From positions 62,001 through 126,000 of the forward strand of contig JADKBR010000003.1 in assembly GCA_016714975.1 (NCBI GenBank): a stretch of 64,000 nt of DNA, written 5' to 3'. Under the pieces are notes generated by a model that had not been told where the DNA came from, did no database searches, and was given only the letters and a program-made list of their open reading frames with translations. The position numbers and the translations under genes are program-made. Each line of letters begins with the position of its first letter. Position 1 is the stretch's first letter. Source of the DNA: Candidatus Dechloromonas phosphorivorans. GTDB lineage: Bacteria > Pseudomonadota > Gammaproteobacteria > Burkholderiales > Rhodocyclaceae. Of this stretch, positions 7,911 through 18,199 are shown one piece after another.

Positions 7911-9155
7911 GTGAGCGCCGACTTTACCTTCCTGTTCCTTGCGGCTTTTGCCCTGACCCTTGCCGGCCGCCTGTGGCTGACTCTGCGCCAGATCCGCTAC
8001 GTCGCCGCGCATCGTGCCGCCGTCCCGGCCGGGTTCACCGAACGCATTTCGCTGGCCGCCCACCAAAAAGCCGCCGATTACACGGTCGACCGCAACCGGA
8101 TGGCCATTCTGACGACACTGGTCGATGCGGCGCTGCTGCTCGCCTTCACCGTCGGTGGCGGGCTCGCCTGGCTGCATGAATTCTGGGCGGCGCGTGTCGA
8201 CGGCCTGATCTACGGCCTCGCCCTGATCTTCAGCGTCATGGCGATCGGGGCGGCCATCGACCTGCCCTTCGCGCTCTATCGCCAGTTCGTCATCGAGGCG
8301 CGTTACGGATTCAACCGCATGACGCTCGCCCTGTTCTTCGCCGACCTGCTCAAGCACACGCTGCTCGGCATCGTCATCGGCGCCCCGGTCATCCTGGCCG
8401 TGCTCTGGCTGATGGCCGTCATGGGCAGCGCCTGGTGGTTCTGGGTATGGCTCTTCTGGAGTGCCTTCAACCTCCTCATCCTGTTCGTCTACCCGACGTG
8501 GATCGCGCCGCTGTTCAACAAGTTCTCCCCGCTCGCGGACGGCGAGATGAAGTCGCGCATCGAGGCGCTGTTGTCCCGCTGCGGCTTCCGCTCCAGCGGG
8601 CTGTTCGTGATGGACGGCTCGAAGCGCTCCAGCCACGGCAACGCCTATTTCACCGGCTTCGGCAACAACAAGCGCATCGTCTTCTTCGATACCCTGCTCG
8701 CCCGTCTCGCACCGCCGGAAGTCGAGGCCGTCCTCGCGCACGAGTTGGGACACTTCCGCCGCCGCCATGTCCTCAAGCGCATCGTCCTGATGTTCGCCGC
8801 CTCGCTCGGCTTCCTCTGGCTGCTCGGCCAACTGATCGACGCGCCCTGGTTCTACAACGGCCTCGGCGTCCCGGCGCAAAGCACGGCGCTGGCGCTGATC
8901 CTTTTCTTCCTCGTCGTGCCCGTGTTTACCTTTCCATTCACCCCGGTGCTGAGCCAGATATCGCGCCGGCACGAGTTCGAGGCCGATGCCTACGCCGCCG
9001 CCCAGACCGAAGCGGGCGATCTCAGCCGGGCGCTGGTCAAGCTCTACGAGGACAACGCGGCGACGCTGACCCCCGACCCCCTGCATTCGCTGTTCTACGA
9101 CTCCCACCCGCCGGCCGCGGTGCGCATCGCCAGGCTCCAGGCCGCAGCCCGCTGA
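7911..9155 (+). CDS. M48-family membrane metallopeptidase (Ste24/CAAX protease-like)
   Basis: 414-residue zinc peptidase of the inner membrane, starting at GTG 7911. Several transmembrane segments occupy the N-terminal half and two more follow the active site. The catalytic HELGH lies at residues 277-281, and the third zinc ligand is Glu357 in HEFEADAYAA. Layout is that of the Ste24 branch of M48, longer than HtpX. In bacteria the substrates are mostly unknown and quality control of membrane proteins is a likely role. Its stop overlaps the rsgA start (TGATG), so the two genes are translated together. Confidence 0.9.
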   Translation: MSADFTFLFLAAFALTLAGRLWLTLRQIRYVAAHRAAVPAGFTERISLAAHQKAADYTVDRNRMAILTTLVDAALLLAFTVGGGLAWLHEFWAARVDGLIYGLALIFSVMAIGAAIDLPFALYRQFVIEARYGFNRMTLALFFADLLKHTLLGIVIGAPVILAVLWLMAVMGSAWWFWVWLFWSAFNLLILFVYPTWIAPLFNKFSPLADGEMKSRIEALLSRCGFRSSGLFVMDGSKRSSHGNAYFTGFGNNKRIVFFDTLLARLAPPEVEAVLAHELGHFRRRHVLKRIVLMFAASLGFLWLLGQLIDAPWFYNGLGVPAQSTALALILFFLVVPVFTFPFTPVLSQISRRHEFEADAYAAAQTEAGDLSRALVKLYEDNAATLTPDPLHSLFYDSHPPAAVRIARLQAAAR

Positions 9156-10021
9156 TGGAAGGCCGCGTCGTCGCCGCCCATGGGCGCCAGTACGTGGTTG
9201 AGCTTCCCGACGGCGTCCTGCTGCCCTGCTTCCCGCGCGGCAAGCGCAGTGATGTCGCCTGTGGCGACCGCGTCGACATCCAGCGCGCCTCGGATGACCA
9301 GGGGGTGATCGAGGCCATCCAGCCGCGCACCAGCCTGCTCTACCGCTCGAATGTGGTCAGGCAGAAGCTGATCGCCGCCAACGTCGACCAGATCGTCATC
9401 GTCGTCGCCACCGAGCCCGGATTCTCCGACGAACTGGTGACGCGCGCCCTGCTCGCCGCCGAGAGCGAGGAAATCGAGCCGCTGATCGTTCTCAACAAGT
9501 GTGACCTGAGCGAACGCGTTCCAGCCGCCCGCGCCCAGCTTGCGATCTTCGCCGGCCTCGGCTACCGCATTGTCGAGCTTTCGGCCCGCGACCACGCCGA
9601 GGACCTGCGTCCGGAGCTGTCCGGCTACACCAGCGTGCTGGTCGGCCAGTCGGGGATGGGCAAGTCGACGCTGGTCAATGCGCTGGTCCCCGACGCCGGC
9701 GCCGCGACCCGGGAGATCTCGGCCGCCCTCAATTCCGGCAAGCACACGACGACGCATGCCACGCTCTACCATCTGGATGCCGAGAGCGAACTGATCGATT
9801 CACCGGGGCTGCAGGAATTCGGCCTCGGCCACCTCGATCGCCAGGATGTCGAACACGCTTTCCGCGAGTTTCGCCCCTACCTCGGGCAGTGCCGCTTCCG
9901 CGACTGTCACCACGACCGTGAGCCGGACTGCGCGCTGACCGCCGCCGTCGCCGCCGGCAGGATCGACCCGCGCCGGTTCACCGTCTATCACCGCATCGTC
10001 GGCACGCAGCGCACGGACTGA
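9155..10021 (+). CDS. rsgA: Small ribosomal subunit biogenesis GTPase RsgA
   Basis: 288-residue circularly permuted GTPase that checks late 30S assembly around the decoding site. An N-terminal OB fold covers 1-70. The G4 motif NKCD (114-117) comes before the P-loop GQSGMGKST (164-172), which shows the permutation. G3 is DSPGLQEFG. The C-terminal zinc module CRFRDCHHDREPDC is intact. ATG 9155 overlaps the peptidase stop. Family motifs are all present. Confidence 0.97.
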   Translation: MEGRVVAAHGRQYVVELPDGVLLPCFPRGKRSDVACGDRVDIQRASDDQGVIEAIQPRTSLLYRSNVVRQKLIAANVDQIVIVVATEPGFSDELVTRALLAAESEEIEPLIVLNKCDLSERVPAARAQLAIFAGLGYRIVELSARDHAEDLRPELSGYTSVLVGQSGMGKSTLVNALVPDAGAATREISAALNSGKHTTTHATLYHLDAESELIDSPGLQEFGLGHLDRQDVEHAFREFRPYLGQCRFRDCHHDREPDCALTAAVAAGRIDPRRFTVYHRIVGTQRTD

Positions 10022-10036
10022 GCGCCGCGCCACGGT

Positions 10037-11278
10037 TCACGATCGGCGGCCCAGCCAGGTTCGCGCGCCCTGTCCCGCAGCATGGCCCGTAGCAAAGCAG
10101 GCAGTCAGCAGATAGCCCCCGGTCGGTGCTTCCCAGTCGAGCATTTCGCCGGCGCAAAAGACGCCCGGCAGGTCGCGCAGCATCAGGTGTTCGTCTAGCG
10201 CTTCGAAGGCAACCCCGCCCGCCGTGCTGATCGCCTCGTCGATGGGCCGTGGCGCGTTTACCGGCAACGGCAGATCCTTGATTGCCGCCGCCAGGCAATC
10301 GCTCGCGGTCAACGTCTCCGGCGGCAGCAATTCGCGCAGCAGGCCGGCCTTGACGCCGGTGATTCCGGCCCGTCGGCGCAGATGACTGGCCAGCGAATCG
10401 TGGCCGCGCGGTCGTGCCAGATCGGCGGCCAGGGAGGCCTGCGTGCGCCCCGGCGCCAGGTCGAGATGGAGTTCGGCGCGTCCGTCCGTCGCCAGCGCGT
10501 CGCGCAACGGCGCGGCGAGCGCATAGACCAACCCGCCCTCGATGCCGCCGGCGGTGATGTTGAACTCACCCTGCCGACGCCACCCGGCGACCGACGCGAT
10601 CACCGGCTTGACCGGCTCGCCGGCGAAACGCTCGCTGAAATGTGCGGTCCATGCCACATCGAAACCGCAATTGGCCGGCTTCAAGGGCTCCACCGGTATG
10701 CCGCGTTCGGCCAGCAAGGGCACCCATGCGCCGTCCGAGCCGAGCCTTGCCCAGCTCCCGCCGCCCAGCGCCAGAATCACCGCATCGGCCGCGACCTGCC
10801 GTTCGCCTTGCGGCGTGGCAAAACGCAGCGCGCCATCGGCGGCCCAGCCCTGCCAACGGTGGCGGACATGGAAATGAACGCCTTGTCCGCGCAGGCGGTG
10901 GAGCCAGGCCCGCAACAGCGGCGCTGCCTTCATTCCGGTGGGAAAGACGCGGCCCGAGGAGCCGACGAAGGTCGCGATGCCGAGGCCACAGATCCATTCC
11001 CGCAATTGCTGCGGCCCGAAACGATCCAGCAAGCGGCCAATATCCGCCTGCCGGTCACCGTAGCGGCCGACGAAATCGGCCAGCGGTTCGCCATGGGTGA
11101 TGTTCATGCCGCCCTTGCCGGCCATCAGGAACTTGCGGCCGAAAGACGGCATCGCGTCAAAAACGGCCACCTCCAAGCCGTCGACCCTGGGGCCAGCCAT
11201 TGTTTCTGTGGTCGCAGCCAGCCGCTCGGCGGCCATCAACCCGGCCGGCCCGCCGCCGACGATGGCGACCCGCGGCAT
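10037..11278 (-). CDS. TIGR03862-type FAD-dependent flavoprotein (HI0933/YhiN-like)
   Basis: 413-residue predicted flavoprotein. The N-terminal Rossmann motif is VAIVGGGPAGLMAAERL, followed by the family signature SFGRKFLMAGKGGMNIT. A second nucleotide-binding stretch, ILALGGGSWARLG, and the C-terminal FAD motif GVFCAGEMLDWEAPTGGYLL agree with the TIGR03862 branch of the HI0933 family. The reaction is unknown, although relatives have been linked to tRNA or quinone chemistry only loosely. Its ATG overlaps the stop of the upstream transglutaminase (ATGA), placing it as the last gene of that operon. Confidence 0.85.
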   Translation of the reverse strand: MPRVAIVGGGPAGLMAAERLAATTETMAGPRVDGLEVAVFDAMPSFGRKFLMAGKGGMNITHGEPLADFVGRYGDRQADIGRLLDRFGPQQLREWICGLGIATFVGSSGRVFPTGMKAAPLLRAWLHRLRGQGVHFHVRHRWQGWAADGALRFATPQGERQVAADAVILALGGGSWARLGSDGAWVPLLAERGIPVEPLKPANCGFDVAWTAHFSERFAGEPVKPVIASVAGWRRQGEFNITAGGIEGGLVYALAAPLRDALATDGRAELHLDLAPGRTQASLAADLARPRGHDSLASHLRRRAGITGVKAGLLRELLPPETLTASDCLAAAIKDLPLPVNAPRPIDEAISTAGGVAFEALDEHLMLRDLPGVFCAGEMLDWEAPTGGYLLTACFATGHAAGQGARTWLGRRS

Positions 11279-12249
11279 CAGGGCCTGATAGTCACGGTTT
11301 TCTGGAGCTTTTCGGATCCACCAGCAGGTGCCGGCGACTCCTCCTCGTCAAGCGGCGTGACCGTCACCGCGACCTCGGGCTCGGCCCCGCGACCGCCGAG
11401 AATGATGCCGCGCAGCGGCGAGATGTCGCCGAAGTCGCGGCCGATGGCGACCGTGATGTGTTCGGTATCGGGCAGCAGGTTGTTGGTCGGGTCGAAATCG
11501 ACCCAGCCGTTGGCGAATCCGGGGGCGTAGACCGAAACCCAGGCGTGCGAGGCATCGGCCCCGACCAGGCGCGGCTTGCCCGGCGGCGGCCGGGTCACCA
11601 GATAGCCGCTGACGTAGCGCGCCGCCAGGCCGAGCGAGCGCAGGCAGGCAATCATCAGATGCGCGAAATCCTGGCAGACGCCACGCTTTTTCTTAAGCAC
11701 TTCCATGACCGGCGTCGACACCGTGGTCGCCTCCTGGTCGAACTTGAGCTCCCGGAAAATCTTCGTCATCAGCGCTCGTGTGCCAATCAGCACCGGCGTT
11801 CCCGCCGGGAAACAGGCAGCCGCATAGTCCGCCAGTTCGTGCTTGATGCGGACATGGGCACTCTCGAACAAGAAGCACATCGCATCCAGATCCTCCGGCC
11901 TCGGCGGTTTGGCGTCATAGGCCAGGCGGTCGCGCACCTGCTCCCATGGCAAGGAATTCTCGAGGCACTCAGGCCGGTAGGGTGTTACGGCAACGGTCAT
12001 TGCCGAGCGGATCAGCAGCCCCTCATGCGGGGCATGAAATGCGATCCACGTCACCGGGTTGCCGAATGCATCCTGGCCTTCGCGCCGCCAGGTCGGCTGG
12101 GGTGCAATGTCGATACGCTGGTCTTCGACCTGCTGCCAAGCCACGACGCGCGGGGCCAGATGTAATTGCTGTTGCGATAGCGAGACGGCACTGCCGTAGT
12201 CGTAGCGCGTCTCGTGCAGGACGTGGTAACGGATAGGCTGGCGATCCAT
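11278..12249 (-). CDS. Transglutaminase-like cysteine protease family protein (short form)
   Basis: 323-residue protein with a bacterial transglutaminase N-terminal domain (RYHVLHETRYDYGSAVSLSQ) and a transglutaminase core. The triad is Cys in KRGVCQDFAH, His in ADASHAWVSV and Asp in WVDFDPTNN. The start is ATG 12249 (MDRQPIRYHVLHE); upstream in-frame codons are shadow sequence inside the next gene. It is the partner gene of the ATP-grasp/alpha-E fusion directly upstream. Such trios recur across proteobacteria and are linked to Anbu peptidase loci. They may make or process a small peptide-like ligand, but the chemistry is not established. Confidence 0.88.
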   Translation of the reverse strand: MDRQPIRYHVLHETRYDYGSAVSLSQQQLHLAPRVVAWQQVEDQRIDIAPQPTWRREGQDAFGNPVTWIAFHAPHEGLLIRSAMTVAVTPYRPECLENSLPWEQVRDRLAYDAKPPRPEDLDAMCFLFESAHVRIKHELADYAAACFPAGTPVLIGTRALMTKIFRELKFDQEATTVSTPVMEVLKKKRGVCQDFAHLMIACLRSLGLAARYVSGYLVTRPPPGKPRLVGADASHAWVSVYAPGFANGWVDFDPTNNLLPDTEHITVAIGRDFGDISPLRGIILGGRGAEPEVAVTVTPLDEEESPAPAGGSEKLQKTVTIRP

Positions 12250-12250
12250 G

Positions 12251-14770
12251 CTACAAGGCCATCGTCTGCCGGCTGACGTCCGACACATGGGTGAAGTAGC
12301 GCATCGCCAGCCAGTCGGAAAGTTCACCGGCCGCGGCATTGAGATCCTCGAGCAAGGTCGCCAGATCGGCACACGGCAAGCAGTTGCAGCATTGACTGAA
12401 CTCCAGTTGCTGCAGACATTCCAGATCGAAGGCGCGCAGGCTCCTCAGCGCAGCGCCCAGCTTGCCGTCGCTGGGCTCCCCCAGTTCCCGCGCCATGCGC
12501 TCCAGGTAGCGGGAGAGAACGCTGCCCTGGAATACCACCCCATGCGGATTGCTGTCGTCGAAGACCAGCAGATAGAGTACCGGCAGCAATTCAGGCAGGC
12601 GCGAATAGCGCGAGCGGTAGGTGATGATCGAATCGGTCAGTTCGAGCAGCCATTCCAGACAGCCCGGCCCGCGCGTCGACGGCATGCGCAGGAAATTCGC
12701 CAGCGCTTGGGCAAGAAACGACAAACGCTCCATACGGCGGCCAATGATCAGAAAACGCCAGCCATCGTCGCGCGTCATGTTGTCCATCGCGAAGCCGGTC
12801 AGCGATGAGGAGACTCCAAGGACGCGATCAAGGAAAGCAATTGCCTCGGTCAGCGTCGGGTGCCGCTTGAGGGCAGCCTGCTGCTCGCGCTGCAGGCGGT
12901 TCAGCGAATGCCAGTGGTCGAGCGAGAGTCGCTCGCGGACATGGGTCGCCGACCACATGACGCTGCGGATGTTACTGGCCAGGCTACCTGGCTGCTCGGG
13001 ATCGTAGATGGCTTCGAGCAGAACATGCTCGCTGCCCTCAGTAACCTCGGTATCCTCATCCGGGCCGGGCAGGATGCCAAGACGCTCGGCCAGTTCCATG
13101 GCCGACTCGACGGCCGGCGTCTTGCGGCCACCCGCCTCAACAACGCGGCTGAGCGCAACACGCAGCATTCGGGCGCTGTCGTCGAAGCGCTCTGAATAGC
13201 GTCCGAGCCAGAACAGGTTTTCAACGACACGCGAGGTCAGGTTGGCTCCCGCGCGCACCAGATCGCGAACGCCGACCGAGGGCTTGAGCATTGTAAATTC
13301 GCTGACCGGGCCATCGGTCAGTACCCAGGCATCCTTCGAGGACCCGCCGCGCTGCATCGAGATGATGCGTTCGTTGCCCCCGGCAGCGACACGCGCCAAT
13401 CCACCAGGCATCACTGAATAGCCGGCAGGTGTCGCCACCGCGTAGGCGCGCAGGCCGACCGGACGCGCCAGCAGGCGACGCTCGTGCGAGCGGCTCCACG
13501 CCGGCGCCTGCGACAGATCGACAAGTTCCTGGGCAACATAGGCGTGCGGCCGCAACGCAATGCGACGCAACAAGTCGGCGCGCGCCTCACCCTTCAACTC
13601 GTAGCCGAAGACCGGATCCATGTGCTGCGATGGGTAGGCCGCCTTGATGACAAGGTCGTCGAAGTGTTTGCGCACAAACTCAAGCGCCGGCTTCTCGCCG
13701 CACCACCAGGTCGCCACCGAGGGCATCGCCAGTTTCTCCCCCAACAGCTTGCGGCAGATGGCCGGCAGAAAGCCCATCAGCGCACCGGACGCAAGCAGGC
13801 CGCTCCCCAGGGCATTGGCCACCACGACACGGCCGGCCCGCACCACGTTGAGCAGGCCGGGAACACCGAGTGCCGAATCGCCGCGCAGTTCCAGCGGATC
13901 ACAATAGCTGTCATCCTGACGGCGCAGGATCACGTGCACCCGCTTCAGCCCCCGCAGCGTCTTGAGATAGACGGTTTCGCCGCGCACCGTGAGGTCATGG
14001 CCTTCGACCAGCGGGAAACCCAGGTAACGTGCCAGGTAGGCGTGCTCGAAATATGTTTCGTTGTAGGGCCCGGGCGTCAGCAGGACAATGTGCGGCTGCT
14101 CGTCGCCCTCCAGTGGCGCCAGCGCCGCGAGGCCATCCTGCTGGTCGTGGAAGAAATCCGCGACGTGCTGGACGTGCAGTTCACTGAACATTTCCGGAAA
14201 GACGCGCGCCACGATCAGGCGGTTTTCCAGCGCGTAGCCAGCCCCCGACGGTGCCTGCGTTCGGTCGCCAATAGCCCACCAGCGACCATCGGGGGAACGC
14301 GCGAGATCGACTGCGTAGTTGTGCAGCCAGATACCACCGGCCGGCTTGATACCGCGACAGGGCCACAGGTAGCCATGCTGGCCATAGACGAGAGCCGGTG
14401 GTAGCAGGCCTTCTGCCAGCAGTTTCTGTTCACCATAGAGATCGGCCAGGATCGCATTGAGCAGCTTTGCCCGCTGGGCTACAGCCGCAGACACTTCGGC
14501 CCACTCGTCGGGCGGGATAATCAGCGGCAGGGGATCGAGCGCCCACGGACGATCCGATCCGTCGGGGTCGGCATAAACGTTGTAGGTGACGCCATTTTCC
14601 AGAATTCGCCGGTCGACAAATGCAAGCCGTTCGCGCATCTCTTCCGGCGCCACCGAATCGAGATGGACAAAGAATTTCTGCCACTGCGGCCGCACCGCCC
14701 CGCCTTCCGTCAACATCTCGTCGTAACGGCGGCCACTGTGCGGATAGATCGCGAGAAGGGTACGGGCCAT
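12251..14770 (-). CDS. Fused circularly permuted ATP-grasp and alpha-E protein
   Basis: 839-residue fusion. Residues 1 to about 480 are a circularly permuted ATP-grasp (DUF404/407-type). Its motifs include NVYADPDGSDRPW, RDDSYCDPLELRGDSALGVPG and VATWWCGEKPALEFV, the same set as in the stand-alone gene at 22326. Residues from about 515 on are an alpha-E domain (FWLGRYSERFDDSARMLRVAL ... ARELGEPSDGKL). ATP-grasp enzymes form amide bonds, and alpha-E domains are helical partners of unknown role. It lies between two transglutaminase genes. The separate unfused pair at 21.4-23.7 kb shows that the same module exists twice in this genome. Confidence 0.88.
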   Translation of the reverse strand: MARTLLAIYPHSGRRYDEMLTEGGAVRPQWQKFFVHLDSVAPEEMRERLAFVDRRILENGVTYNVYADPDGSDRPWALDPLPLIIPPDEWAEVSAAVAQRAKLLNAILADLYGEQKLLAEGLLPPALVYGQHGYLWPCRGIKPAGGIWLHNYAVDLARSPDGRWWAIGDRTQAPSGAGYALENRLIVARVFPEMFSELHVQHVADFFHDQQDGLAALAPLEGDEQPHIVLLTPGPYNETYFEHAYLARYLGFPLVEGHDLTVRGETVYLKTLRGLKRVHVILRRQDDSYCDPLELRGDSALGVPGLLNVVRAGRVVVANALGSGLLASGALMGFLPAICRKLLGEKLAMPSVATWWCGEKPALEFVRKHFDDLVIKAAYPSQHMDPVFGYELKGEARADLLRRIALRPHAYVAQELVDLSQAPAWSRSHERRLLARPVGLRAYAVATPAGYSVMPGGLARVAAGGNERIISMQRGGSSKDAWVLTDGPVSEFTMLKPSVGVRDLVRAGANLTSRVVENLFWLGRYSERFDDSARMLRVALSRVVEAGGRKTPAVESAMELAERLGILPGPDEDTEVTEGSEHVLLEAIYDPEQPGSLASNIRSVMWSATHVRERLSLDHWHSLNRLQREQQAALKRHPTLTEAIAFLDRVLGVSSSLTGFAMDNMTRDDGWRFLIIGRRMERLSFLAQALANFLRMPSTRGPGCLEWLLELTDSIITYRSRYSRLPELLPVLYLLVFDDSNPHGVVFQGSVLSRYLERMARELGEPSDGKLGAALRSLRAFDLECLQQLEFSQCCNCLPCADLATLLEDLNAAAGELSDWLAMRYFTHVSDVSRQTMAL

Positions 14771-14851
14771 CGAGCCTGAAAGGAGACGCAGACAGGCCGT
14801 TGCCGGCCCGAACAGCGCAGCTCTTGGCGGCCGCGCTGGTGTTTTCAGCGG

Positions 14852-17800
14852 TTAGAAACGCCGCAAGTCTAGCGTAAACGGGTGCTCGGCGGTGATTTCC
14901 GGCGCCCCGACCTGCATCCTGCCGGGCGTATGACCGAAGCGGAAGAAACGCGACAGCCGTCTCGCTTCGGCCTCGAAGGCATTGATCGGGAAGGTTTCGT
15001 AGCTGAGCCCGCCGGGGTGGGTTACATGGTACTGACAACCACCCAGCGAACGCTGCATCCAGGTATCGACGAGGTCGAAGACCAGCGGCGCATGGACACC
15101 GATTGTCGGATGCAGGCAGGAGGGCGGCTGCCAGGCGCGGTAGCGCACGCCGGCGACGAACTCGCCGTTGCTGCCGGTATTCTGCAAGGGCACCGGCACG
15201 CCATTGCAGGTCAGCACATAGCGGTCCGGCGCCATGCCCCTGACCTTGACCTGCACCCGCTCGACCGACGAATCGACGTAGCGCACGGCGCCGCCGGCTG
15301 CCCCCTCCTCGCCCATGACATGCCAGGGTTCAAGGGCGTGGCGCAGTTCGAACTCGATGCCCTTGACCGCGAAATCGCCGTATTTCGGGAAGCGGAACTC
15401 GAAGTGGGGGGCGAACCATTCCGCCTTGAACGGAAACCCGGCCGCCTGCATCTCTTCCATGACGTCACGAAAATCCTGCTCGGCGTAGAAGGGCAGCATG
15501 AAGCGGTCGTGCAGTTCGGTGCCCCAGCGCGCCAGCCGCGCCGGTACGTAAGGCTCATCCCAGAAACGGGCGATCAGCGCGCGCAGCAGCAGTTGCTGGG
15601 TCAGCGACATCCGGGCATGCGGGGGCATTTCGAAGGCGCGCAACTCGAGCAGACCGAGGCGGCCGGTGGGACCATCCGGCGAGAAGAGCTTGTCGATGCA
15701 GAACTCGGCGCGGTGCGTATTGCCTGTTACATCGGTCAGCAGGTGGCGCAGCACGCGGTCGACGACCCACGGCGCAATGTAGCCGCCGACCGGGGGAATC
15801 TGACTGAAGGCGATTTCGAGTTCGTACAAGCTGTCGTTGCGCGCCTCGTCGACGCGCGGCGCCTGGCTGGTCGGCCCGATGAAGAGACCGGAGAAGAGAT
15901 AGGAAAGACTCGGGTGGTTGTGCCAGTAGGCGATCAGGCTGCGCAGCAGATCCGGGCGACGCAGGAAGGGAGAATCATTGGGCGTCGCGCCGCCGAGAAC
16001 GAAGTGGTTGCCACCGCCGGTTCCGGTGTGACGCCCGTCAACCATGAACTTCTCGCTGGTCAGACGCGAGACATGGGCAGCGTCGTAGAGGTGGGTGGTC
16101 TGGTCAACGAGTTGATCCCAACTCTTCGCCGGATGGACGTTAACCTCAATGACGCCGGGGTCCGGAGTGACCCGGAAATTTGTCAGACGCGGGTCGCCTG
16201 GCGGGTCGTAGCCTTCCAAGACGACCGGCATCTGCAGTTCTGCTGCGGTCGACTCGACGGCAGCGACCAATTCCAGGTAATCGTCCAGCGTCTCGGTCGG
16301 CGGCATGAAAATGTAGAGCCTGCCCTCGCGCGCTTCGGCGGACATCGCACGGCGGCTGACCCAGGCGGCGGACTCCTTGAATCCTGGGACGGTATCGGGC
16401 GCTTTGCCGCGGCCGGGAACGGCCTCAACGCCGGCCTGCGGGTCGCCCGCTTCGGCCATGGCGGTGCCAGAAACCGGTGCCCACGCCTCAGTCTGCCGAA
16501 CAATTTCGGCGTAACTGCGCAGCGCCGCCGTCGCCCGGGAGGGGTCAGGCGGGTTGACGTAGGGGAAATCGCTCTCCGTTACCCACGGCTGCGAATCGAG
16601 CGGCAGTCGGTAACCCATCGCCGAATCACCAGGAAACAGATAGCAGTGCTGCGCGCGCAGGAACCACGGGCCGCTTTCCCAGCGCTTCCCTTCGTTCTTC
16701 ATGACCGGAAGTACGTGACCGATGATCTTGGTCAGTCCCTGCGTAAATAATTTCATCAGACGCGCGCGCTCCAGCGGGTCATCGACGCGCGAATCAAAGG
16801 GATCGACGTTGCTCGGCAAGCAGCGCTCGCGCCACATGTAATAGTAGATATCCTCGAAGGCGGGAAAGACATACTTGGGATCCAGCGCCAGCCTTTCGGC
16901 GATGCGCATCATGAAACGCCCTGAGTGCTCGCTGGTCGCGCCGTAGTCCTTTCTCTCGTCGGCGTAGAGATCCGGCGAACTCCAGATCGCTTCTCCATCC
17001 CTGCGCCAGAAGCAGTTGAGGCTCCAGCGCGGCAGTTGCTCACCCGGATACCACTTGCCCTGACCGAAGTGCATCAGGCCGTTCGGGGCATATTTCTCGC
17101 GCAGCCGGTGAAACAGTTCGGCAGCGTAGATCCGCTTTGTCGGACCGAGCGCGGCGGTATTCCATTCGGCGCCATCCGGGTCGTTGACCGCGACGAAGGT
17201 CGGCTCGCCGCCCTGGGTCAGACGGACGTCGAGTTCGAGCAGAGTCGCGTCAATCTGGTGGCCGAGGCCCTCGATCTCGACCCACTGCTCGTCGCTGTAC
17301 GGTTTGGTGACGCGCGGCGCCTCCCAAATGCGGACAACCTGCATGTGGTGTTCGAAGCTGGTTTCGCACTTCTCGACGCCACCGCTGACCGGCGCCGCGG
17401 AAGCCGGCTGTGGCGTGCAGGCGAGCGGGATGTGGCCTTCGCCGGCGAACAGCCCGGAAGTCGGATCGAGACCGATCCAGCCGGCTCCGGGCAGATAGAC
17501 CTCAGTCCACGCGTGCAGGTCGGTAAAGTCAGCTTCCGGTCCGGAAGGGCCGTCGAGCGACTTGACGTCCGCGGTCAACTGGATCAGATAGCCCGAAACG
17601 AAGCGTGCCGCCAGACCGAGGTGGCGCAGGATCTGGACCAGCAGCCAGGCCGAGTCGCGACATGAACCGGTCCGCTTCTTCAGCGTTTCCTCGGGCGTCT
17701 GCACACCCGGTTCCATGCGGATTGTGTAGCCGATGTCCTTCTGCAGGCGGGCATTGAGCGCCACCAGGAAGTCTACGCTGCGCGTCGGCTCCAGTGAGAT

Positions 17801-18199
17801 GCCATCGAGATAATTCTGGAAGCGCGGCGTCGCCGGCAGCTTGAAGAGGTAAGGCTTCAGCTCGTGACTTTCCCACGCCCGGTAATCGAAGGGAATTTTC
17901 TCGGCATGCGGTTCGAGGAAGAAATCGAAGGGATTGATGACCGACATTTCGGCGACCAGATCAACCTCGACGCGAAATTCGTGCGTCTTCTCGGGAAAGA
18001 CCAGGCGCGCCAGGTAGTTGCCCTGCGGGTCCTGCTGCCAGTTGATGAAATGCTTCTCCGGCCCGACTTTCAGCGAATACGAGAGGATCCGCGTCCGCGA
18101 ATGCGGGCACGGACGCAGCCGGACAAGCTGCGGTCCGAGAGTGACCAGACGGTCATAGGTGTAGTGGGTGACGTGATTCAGTGCGACGTGGATAGACAC
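14852..18199 (-). CDS. Large DUF2126 protein with N-terminal transglutaminase domain
   Basis: 1115 residues from GTG 18199, which has a GGAG site 6-7 bases upstream and aligns with relatives (VSIHVALNHVTHYTYDR). A longer reading from 18487 would add 96 low-complexity residues. The transglutaminase core has Cys180 in GSCRDSAWLL, His in LHAWTEVYLPG and Asp in GLDPTSGLFAG. The rest is DUF2126, rich in acidic and aromatic residues (ELDVRLTQGGEPTF, MRIAERLALDP, NVHPAKSWDQLVD). The function of DUF2126 is unknown. It is the first gene of the transglutaminase/ATP-grasp operon, and 81 bases separate it from the fusion gene. Confidence 0.88.
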   Translation of the reverse strand: MSIHVALNHVTHYTYDRLVTLGPQLVRLRPCPHSRTRILSYSLKVGPEKHFINWQQDPQGNYLARLVFPEKTHEFRVEVDLVAEMSVINPFDFFLEPHAEKIPFDYRAWESHELKPYLFKLPATPRFQNYLDGISLEPTRSVDFLVALNARLQKDIGYTIRMEPGVQTPEETLKKRTGSCRDSAWLLVQILRHLGLAARFVSGYLIQLTADVKSLDGPSGPEADFTDLHAWTEVYLPGAGWIGLDPTSGLFAGEGHIPLACTPQPASAAPVSGGVEKCETSFEHHMQVVRIWEAPRVTKPYSDEQWVEIEGLGHQIDATLLELDVRLTQGGEPTFVAVNDPDGAEWNTAALGPTKRIYAAELFHRLREKYAPNGLMHFGQGKWYPGEQLPRWSLNCFWRRDGEAIWSSPDLYADERKDYGATSEHSGRFMMRIAERLALDPKYVFPAFEDIYYYMWRERCLPSNVDPFDSRVDDPLERARLMKLFTQGLTKIIGHVLPVMKNEGKRWESGPWFLRAQHCYLFPGDSAMGYRLPLDSQPWVTESDFPYVNPPDPSRATAALRSYAEIVRQTEAWAPVSGTAMAEAGDPQAGVEAVPGRGKAPDTVPGFKESAAWVSRRAMSAEAREGRLYIFMPPTETLDDYLELVAAVESTAAELQMPVVLEGYDPPGDPRLTNFRVTPDPGVIEVNVHPAKSWDQLVDQTTHLYDAAHVSRLTSEKFMVDGRHTGTGGGNHFVLGGATPNDSPFLRRPDLLRSLIAYWHNHPSLSYLFSGLFIGPTSQAPRVDEARNDSLYELEIAFSQIPPVGGYIAPWVVDRVLRHLLTDVTGNTHRAEFCIDKLFSPDGPTGRLGLLELRAFEMPPHARMSLTQQLLLRALIARFWDEPYVPARLARWGTELHDRFMLPFYAEQDFRDVMEEMQAAGFPFKAEWFAPHFEFRFPKYGDFAVKGIEFELRHALEPWHVMGEEGAAGGAVRYVDSSVERVQVKVRGMAPDRYVLTCNGVPVPLQNTGSNGEFVAGVRYRAWQPPSCLHPTIGVHAPLVFDLVDTWMQRSLGGCQYHVTHPGGLSYETFPINAFEAEARRLSRFFRFGHTPGRMQVGAPEITAEHPFTLDLRRF